NCBI GenBank assembly: GCA_004558865.1
Contig: SFCY01000031.1
Coordinates: 1-20,434, forward strand
DNA from: Bacteroidales bacterium
GTDB lineage: Bacteria > Bacteroidota > Bacteroidia > Bacteroidales > Bacteroidaceae
Direction: 5' to 3'
Length of the DNA: 20,434 nucleotides
Shown: in pieces, positions 16,227 to 20,434 of the stretch
Numbering within the stretch: position 1 is the stretch's first letter
Layout: every line of letters starts with the position of its first letter
Translations under genes and position numbers: made by a program
The notes under the pieces: model-generated
What the model was told of the DNA's origin: nothing
The model's input: only the letters and a program-made list of their open reading frames with translations
The model's database searches: none

Positions 16227-17771
16227 TTAGACGATTCCATCAAACTTTTCGTCCACCATTCTGTCGAGCACAGTGTCGAGCAGCGACATCAGCTTTGTGG
16301 CCGGTCTGCCGTTTTGGAAGCGACCGCTGCGTGTGGCAGCTTGGCTTTCCTTGTTGAGGGCAGAGAGCAGGTTCTTGTAGTCGAGCGCGCTCTTGAAGAA
16401 ACCTGTGTGTGCGGCTATGCCACAGAGGCTGTCGGCCAACTTCGTGGTCGCCACATTGAAGGGACGGAATGAGCGGTTGTTGTGGGCCAGTTCGTTGAGC
16501 CACGTCAGGTAGCCTCCATAGAAGTCCGAGATGAGGGTCTTGTAGAAGCTGGTCATCAGGAATCCCTTGACTATCTCGGGCTTGTCCTCGGTGTAGCCTC
16601 GCCCGATGTCGCCGGCCAACTGGTTCTGTATGTAGAGGAATGCCAGATGCCACTTGCAGAGATGCTTGTTCACGGCAATGCGGGTGTCGAGTCCAAAGTC
16701 CTTCAGCGTCAGATTGGTCTTGTCGTTGGCCAGTCCGTATTCCTTGAATATGGGGCTGAGAGCATTCCCGTCCTGGGTCTGCAGCTGCGCGTCGGGTATC
16801 TGGAGAAAGTCCAAGATGGCCAGTGCGCCGACATACTCCACCACGTGGGCGTCGTTGCGCTGTCCGTTTCCGCCGGGGTCGTTGAAATAGGGATTCGACG
16901 GCACTTCATCGCCAAGATAGTAGCAGGCGTTCACCTTCGACATGTTCAGGTCCTTGCCTCCACGGCGCAGGCCTGTCAGGTTGTCGTGGTAATAATAGAG
17001 GGCGCTTTTGGTCTTCGATATGAAGTCGGCCCGCGATATGGGACTGTCGGGATCTTGCTGCACATTAAAGTAGGGCAGCACGGTGAGTGCGCCGATGCGC
17101 GCGTCGCGCAGGTCACCACGGTTGTTGATGTTGGCGTTGTTGGCTGCGTTGCGGATGTTCTTCACGATGACGGGATAACCGGCGGCTCCCGTGCCGCCGA
17201 AGATGCTCGACACCACAAAGATGCGGTCGCTCTTCTGAAACACATTGCTGAACTGCTTGAATTCCTCTGAGTCCTTAAACTCGTTGAGGGCCACGCTTCC
17301 GATGTTGGGTGAGCCTACAAAGCCGATGTCCATCTTGGTTCTCAACTGGTCCTCGCTGAAGAGCATCGACACAAGGGCCTGGTTGGCCGTGTCGAGGGTG
17401 GAATAGGAAAGGAAGTCCTGAAACTGTTTCGACTCTATGCCAGCCAAATTGAAGAGGAAGGAGTCGCTGAGGTTGGAGCCGCCAGGCAGGATGTCGCTCA
17501 AGGAGGAGATCTTCACCGAGAAGAATCCCTTGGCGACATTCAACTCCTCACCGTATAGCTCGCGGCGCAGCTGTTTGTACCACCGCATGAGGTTGTCGGT
17601 GCGCTTCAGATCCTCATTGGCCTTATGCGGGTCAACGATGATGGGCACGATTTCCAAAGGCATGGGCAGTCCTTGCTCGCTGACGGGATGCACGCCTGCT
17701 GCCAACTGCATCAGCAGCGGACGCATCACGCGTGAGCCAGTTCCTCCAACTAAAAATAGAAACAAACGCAT
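16227..17771 (-). CDS. Tubulin/FtsZ-superfamily protein
   Basis: A 514-residue cytosolic protein of the 'tubulin-like' type. The N-terminal nucleotide-binding loop is LVGGTGSRVMRPL (8-20). An acidic/Asn stretch (IVDPHKANED, 45-54) is placed where superfamily members contact the base and ribose. The tubulin signature appears as SSIFGGTGAAGYPVIVKNI (189-206), equivalent to GGGTGxG of FtsZ and tubulin. FtsZ itself is excluded by the long helical C-terminal half and the divergent loops. The start ATG at 17771 has AAGAAG just upstream. The actin-like gene begins 24 bp after its stop. A 122-bp gap with a TGCAT-rich palindrome separates it from the upstream membrane-protein gene. Predicted to bind GTP and perhaps polymerise. 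Confidence 0.8.
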   Translation of the reverse strand: MRLFLFLVGGTGSRVMRPLLMQLAAGVHPVSEQGLPMPLEIVPIIVDPHKANEDLKRTDNLMRWYKQLRRELYGEELNVAKGFFSVKISSLSDILPGGSNLSDSFLFNLAGIESKQFQDFLSYSTLDTANQALVSMLFSEDQLRTKMDIGFVGSPNIGSVALNEFKDSEEFKQFSNVFQKSDRIFVVSSIFGGTGAAGYPVIVKNIRNAANNANINNRGDLRDARIGALTVLPYFNVQQDPDSPISRADFISKTKSALYYYHDNLTGLRRGGKDLNMSKVNACYYLGDEVPSNPYFNDPGGNGQRNDAHVVEYVGALAILDFLQIPDAQLQTQDGNALSPIFKEYGLANDKTNLTLKDFGLDTRIAVNKHLCKWHLAFLYIQNQLAGDIGRGYTEDKPEIVKGFLMTSFYKTLISDFYGGYLTWLNELAHNNRSFRPFNVATTKLADSLCGIAAHTGFFKSALDYKNLLSALNKESQAATRSGRFQNGRPATKLMSLLDTVLDRMVDEKFDGIV

Positions 17772-17800
17772 CTTCTTGCTAATTCACAATATATTTGTTA

Positions 17801-17828
17801 TTGCATCATGCACAATGCACAGTGCATG
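17801..17828. repeat. TGCAT-rich palindrome upstream of the tubulin-like gene
   Basis: CATGCAC (17807-17813) and GTGCATG (17822-17828) form a 7-bp inverted repeat within iterated TGCA units. It lies in the largest internal gap of the seven-gene block (17772-17893). A weak TTG-N19-TATATTGT promoter-like arrangement overlaps it on the minus strand, so internal initiation is possible but poorly supported. The rest of the gap shows nothing else. Confidence 0.4.
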
Positions 17829-17893
17829 TTTTCCTAAATTTCACTAAAATATTCCAGCCCCCCTGCTTTGCATCTACAGTGTATGCATCAGCG

Positions 17894-18343
17894 TCACTCG
17901 GGTATGGGTGTATGGCGGCAGTTGCTGCTCCACCATCTCATGGAGAAACTTGCTATCACAAACAGCATCGCCTCAACCAAGAGATTGGCCACGGCAAAGC
18001 CGAAGAGCTGGTCGCCAAAGTCCACACCCTCGTCGACGAATATCCCATCGCAGTAGGTGTATGCGGTGACGCTCGAGGCCACGGCGGCCACACCCAAGAC
18101 GATGAGCCAGTGATACCAGCGGGAGAAGCTCACCGAGTTGACAACATAATAGAACACGGCCGCCAGAACCCAGGCATAGAGCGTCGAGAAAAGGGTCGTC
18201 ATCAGGTAGAGGTTGTTGTTGTACATCTCGTTGGCAAACTCGGTCTGACCAGAGAACAGGGCGTCGAGAATCGTCCCGGAGAGCAGCAGCAGCACCACTG
18301 TCGCCACAAGCCCAAAAATGAGATAAAGGGTATATTTCTTCAT
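17894..18343 (-). CDS. Four-helix integral membrane protein
   Basis: A 149-residue protein with about four hydrophobic segments: YLIFGLVATVVLLLLSGTIL, YLMTTLFSTLYAWVLAAVFYYVV, WYHWLIVLGVAAVASSVTAY, and LFGFAVANLLVEAMLFVIASF. I recognise no family. The ATG at 18343 is clear. It lies 38 bp after the vWA-like lipoprotein gene and 122 bp before the tubulin-like gene. In this setting it could be the membrane anchor for a cytoplasmic filament (inference). Confidence 0.75.
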   Translation of the reverse strand: MKKYTLYLIFGLVATVVLLLLSGTILDALFSGQTEFANEMYNNNLYLMTTLFSTLYAWVLAAVFYYVVNSVSFSRWYHWLIVLGVAAVASSVTAYTYCDGIFVDEGVDFGDQLFGFAVANLLVEAMLFVIASFSMRWWSSNCRHTPIPE

Positions 18344-18381
18344 TGTTGTCTGATATGTTTCTCTTCACGTTCTGTAGTTTC

Positions 18382-19857
18382 CTATCGCTCGATTTCCAGC
18401 TTCAGGTCGAAATAGCATGGCGTGCCGTCGGCGTTACGGGCATAGCTGTCGTAGATGCCCTGCAGGAGATGGCTCAGGCCAAACGTGGTCTGGGGCTCCA
18501 CTGTCGTGTCGTCGTCGTCGTTGCTCGCCTCCACCCAGCGCGGCAGCCGGTTGAGCAGTTTGATGCTGATGTCACCCGCTGCAGGCTTGTCCATCGTCAG
18601 CACAAAGATGTGGGTGGCTGTGCCGAGATACTTCTTCTCGTTGGGTGTCATGTCTGACGACCTCACCTCACGTATCTCTTTGATAGTTGCCTTTCCGTCG
18701 GATTCCACCTCATAGTTGCTGATATCGGTCAGGTAGTCCTTGTCGATGAACATGCCACCAAGGTCCACGGCAAGCTCCAACTGCAGGTCACCCGAATTCT
18801 TGTCGGGCCTGACATCCTCTATCTTCGTCACCTGAGTGTCCTGCCCTCTTACCGGACGGAAACTGCCCCTCATATCGCCGCCAGCCAAGAGAAGCGAATA
18901 ATAGGGATCATAAAGGTCGTCTGTGTCGAAGAGATACATGTTCTCATATCCGCGCAGACGGGCGAAATCGCAGAAAGTCTGGTAGTTGCCATTCTTGGCC
19001 AAACGGCGCATCACCTTGTTGTCGCCCACCATGATGATGTAGTAGGGCCGCTTTCCGTCGTAGTACTTCCCACTTTGCGGAGCGTTGTAGGCATAGTAGG
19101 GGCCGTTGTATGACCCCTCCATCTTGATGATGAGCATGCTCTTCTCCCTCACACTGGCCTTGAACACGTTGGAGGTCATGCCCTGCGCCTCGGCGAAGAC
19201 CTTCTGCGGATTCACGCCGGCCATATCGCGCGTGCTGTAGATCATGTCCGTCACGAGGATGCTCAGCTCGTCACCTCCTGTCTTGTTCAGGATGTTGTCA
19301 AAAATCTGGCCAAAGTCGGTATAGCTTGCGTCGCCCAATCCCTTGGTGGCGCCAAAGATGTCTGCGTCACGCACAAACTGGCGCAGCCCCTGCGGATAGG
19401 GGGTCACCGACGAGTTGACCACAAACATCTTGTTGTCGTTGCCCGGCAAGGCGTTGAGCATATCCACAATGGCCGCCTTGAACGAGCCGTCGCCCCGTGG
19501 CGAGTCGTAGGGTACCATGGACCCCGAGCGTTCCAGATAGAAATTGACCTTAATGGCCACGTTGGTGAAGCTGATAGTCTTTGGCGGACGGCGGTGTGCG
19601 AAAAAGTCCTCTATGTATTCCTCCACGGCCTCCGAGTTGAGCCGACCGTCCTTGTAGAAACTCTTGAAGCGGGACTTGTTTTTGTCCAAGAAGTCTGTGA
19701 TTTTCGCCCAGTCGCCGCTGTCAACCGTAGCGTCGCCTTCGGCCACTTCCAGCAGCAGTTTGTTCAGCTCCCTTTTGGCTCCGTTCCCGCACGAGGCCAA
19801 AGCCAACGAGACACAGAGCAAGGATGCAACGAGCGGATATTCCAGTTTTCTTTTCAT
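18382..19857 (-). CDS. vWA-like lipoprotein
   Basis: A 491-residue lipoprotein with a type II signal peptide and lipobox L20-A-S-C23. The sequence after the Cys (GNGAKRE) lacks the acidic surface-export tag of Bacteroidetes, which suggests it faces the periplasm. From ~100 to ~330 it looks like a von Willebrand A domain: NFYLERSGSM carries a MIDAS of E109-x-S111-x-S113, T180 lies in SYTDFG, and D204 in LVTDMIYS, all in the usual order. The usual first Asp of the MIDAS is Glu here. The C-terminal part (~340-490) is beta-rich and unknown. The ATG at 19857 is chosen over 19893 because it gives a proper signal peptide. It is first in the seven-gene block, behind the promoter at 19891-19919. Confidence 0.75.
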   Translation of the reverse strand: MKRKLEYPLVASLLCVSLALASCGNGAKRELNKLLLEVAEGDATVDSGDWAKITDFLDKNKSRFKSFYKDGRLNSEAVEEYIEDFFAHRRPPKTISFTNVAIKVNFYLERSGSMVPYDSPRGDGSFKAAIVDMLNALPGNDNKMFVVNSSVTPYPQGLRQFVRDADIFGATKGLGDASYTDFGQIFDNILNKTGGDELSILVTDMIYSTRDMAGVNPQKVFAEAQGMTSNVFKASVREKSMLIIKMEGSYNGPYYAYNAPQSGKYYDGKRPYYIIMVGDNKVMRRLAKNGNYQTFCDFARLRGYENMYLFDTDDLYDPYYSLLLAGGDMRGSFRPVRGQDTQVTKIEDVRPDKNSGDLQLELAVDLGGMFIDKDYLTDISNYEVESDGKATIKEIREVRSSDMTPNEKKYLGTATHIFVLTMDKPAAGDISIKLLNRLPRWVEASNDDDDTTVEPQTTFGLSHLLQGIYDSYARNADGTPCYFDLKLEIER

Positions 19858-19890
19858 CTGAGATACGATTATAGGGGTATGTTCAGTTTG

Positions 19891-19919
19891 CAAAGTTAAT
19901 TAAAATTCTCAAGAATCAA
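19891..19919 (-). promoter_or_regulatory. Bacteroidetes-type promoter of the tubulin/actin-like block
   Basis: On the minus strand TAACTTTG (19898-19891) is an exact TAnnTTTG match with a following C. A TTG (19919-19917) lies 18 bp upstream. Transcription starting near 19884 would leave a ~27-nt leader before the ATG at 19857. No other strong promoter is seen before 10114, so this may drive all seven genes. Confidence 0.6.
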
Positions 19920-20032
19920 CCATAACGGGCCAACGAATTAAGATAATTTCGAACGAACCAGTAAGCCAAGCCTCACACGTGCCAACCGTGCAGACGTCTC
20001 CCGCATCCTCTCCCACAACGCCAATCCCCATC

Positions 20033-20050
20033 GTCCGACGTTCGTCGGAC
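20033..20050. repeat. Perfect 8-bp palindrome, GTCCGACG type
   Basis: GTCCGACG (20033-20040) and CGTCGGAC (20043-20050) are exact reverse complements with a 2-nt spacer. No T-run follows. It resembles in plan the palindrome at 20102-20121. Otherwise 19920-20183 is gene-free; I see only C-rich sequence. Confidence 0.6.
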
Positions 20051-20101
20051 CACCGTCCCACGTTCTCAAGCTCTCCGCGCTCGCCGCAACATCGTCCAGT
20101 G

Positions 20102-20121
20102 CGTCAGACTACAGTCTGACG
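20102..20121. repeat. Perfect 9-bp palindrome, CGTCAGACT type
   Basis: CGTCAGACT (20102-20110) and AGTCTGACG (20113-20121) are exact reverse complements with a 2-nt spacer. The arm follows the same plan as the neighbouring GTCCGACG palindrome (CG-TC-pur/pyr-GAC), which suggests a family of micro-palindromes. Confidence 0.6.
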
Positions 20122-20183
20122 GCAAGCTCTCTAACGCCATATAGCCCTGTCCCCATGCTCCCCCAACAGCCAAAAGGTGGATA

Positions 20184-20224
20184 GAGAAAAAGAAGAACCC
20201 GAACAGATGGGAAATCTGTCCGGG
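20184..20224 (-). terminator. Rho-independent terminator-like hairpin
   Basis: CCCG-A-ACAGAT (20198-20208) pairs with ATCTGT-C-CGGG (20214-20224) around a GGGAA loop with one A-C mismatch. Read on the minus strand, the stem is followed by TTCTTCTTTTTCTC (20197-20184). It sits 18 bp after the stop of the minus-strand frame that ends at 20242, as a terminator for that gene would. Confidence 0.5.
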
Positions 20225-20241
20225 CCATAGGTTTTCATCAA

Positions 20242-20356
20242 TTATTGTAAATTCACTCGTGGTTTGTCTTTCTCTTTGGCCTTGGGGCGAAAAGACAAGG
20301 TGGCCTTAAGGTCGGTTCTAAAAATTAGGTCGAGGCGTATTCTGCCAGCTATCGGG
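20242..20356 (-). pseudogene. 3' tail of a minus-strand reading frame, identity unknown
   Basis: An open frame of about 37 codons reads into a TAA at 20242-20244 with a C-terminus RTDLKATLSFRPKAKEKDKPRVNLQ. Upstream it enters the hairpin element at 20340, where it meets a TGA. It has no start codon of its own. It may be the end of a gene interrupted by the element, or noncoding. The terminator-like hairpin just downstream supports a former gene end. I do not recognise the family. Confidence 0.25.
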
Positions 20357-20434
20357 ACTCAAAACGTAAGTTGAAGAGGGAGTGTAGCGGGCTACACGAC
20401 CGATGAGACTTGACGTTTTGAGACCGATAGATGC
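20340..20434. repeat. Near-palindromic hairpin element, copy 2 (cut by window end)
   Basis: These 95 bases equal 52-146 except at three positions (20346, 20349 and 20388). The left arm and apex are complete; the right arm is cut at the window edge five bases short of copy 1's end. At the apex the C at 20388 lets GTGTAGC pair with GCTACAC, keeping the stem. The copy is in the same orientation as copy 1. Confidence 0.75.

Noticed and set aside
16227..17771. Calling the tubulin-like gene ftsZ
   Set aside because: It is longer than FtsZ, its signature is FGGTGAAG rather than GGGTGTG, and it lacks the FtsZ C-terminal peptide and a dcw-cluster context.
52..20434. Direct repeats as att sites or ends of a mobile island
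   Set aside because: The interval holds core genes (rel, glgB) and no integrase, transposase or tRNA. The repeats are themselves hairpins, more like dispersed elements.

Overview
The window reads as a chromosomal segment of a Bacteroidales bacterium, most likely Prevotella or a close relative. The evidence is the TAnnTTTG-type -7 boxes, the weak or absent Shine-Dalgarno sites, a porin-family barrel protein and a DUF1460 amidase-like protein, and a branching enzyme of the long GH13_8 type. There are thirteen convincing protein genes, no rRNA or tRNA, and no recognisable transposase, integrase or CRISPR array.

Left edge (1-499): a small hairpin, a ~100-nt near-palindromic element, the last codons of a decayed AraC-type regulator, and two overlapping inverted repeats before rel. 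Then on the plus strand come rel (a RelA/SpoT-type (p)ppGpp enzyme whose hydrolase HD motif is replaced by Tyr-Glu) and a DUF1460 cell-wall amidase-like protein. They run convergently into a minus-strand group and overlap its last gene by 14 bp. In transcription order that group is a 14-repeat MORN protein, the glycogen branching enzyme glgB, a polytopic membrane protein that follows the glgB stop in the same frame, and a secreted phytase/esterase-like protein. A small outer-membrane barrel gene (9394-10074, plus) diverges from the MORN gene.

The most interesting part is the minus-strand block 19857-10114, seven closely packed genes behind one good Bacteroidetes-type promoter. It encodes, in order, a vWA-like lipoprotein, a four-helix membrane protein, a tubulin/FtsZ-superfamily protein, a 1153-residue protein with an actin/Hsp70-type ATPase core, a small coiled-coil protein, a zinc-ribbon protein anchored by one membrane helix, and a MATE transporter. 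A tubulin-like and an actin-like nucleotidase encoded side by side with envelope proteins suggests a multi-component, envelope-attached cytoskeletal or membrane-remodelling machine. Its function cannot be read from the sequence.

Right edge (19858-20434): no complete gene. It holds the operon promoter, two perfect short palindromes, a terminator-like hairpin, the tail of a minus-strand reading frame, and a second copy (92 of 95 positions identical, cut by the window end) of the hairpin element seen at the left edge. The core genes between the two copies argue for a dispersed repeat rather than the ends of a mobile island.
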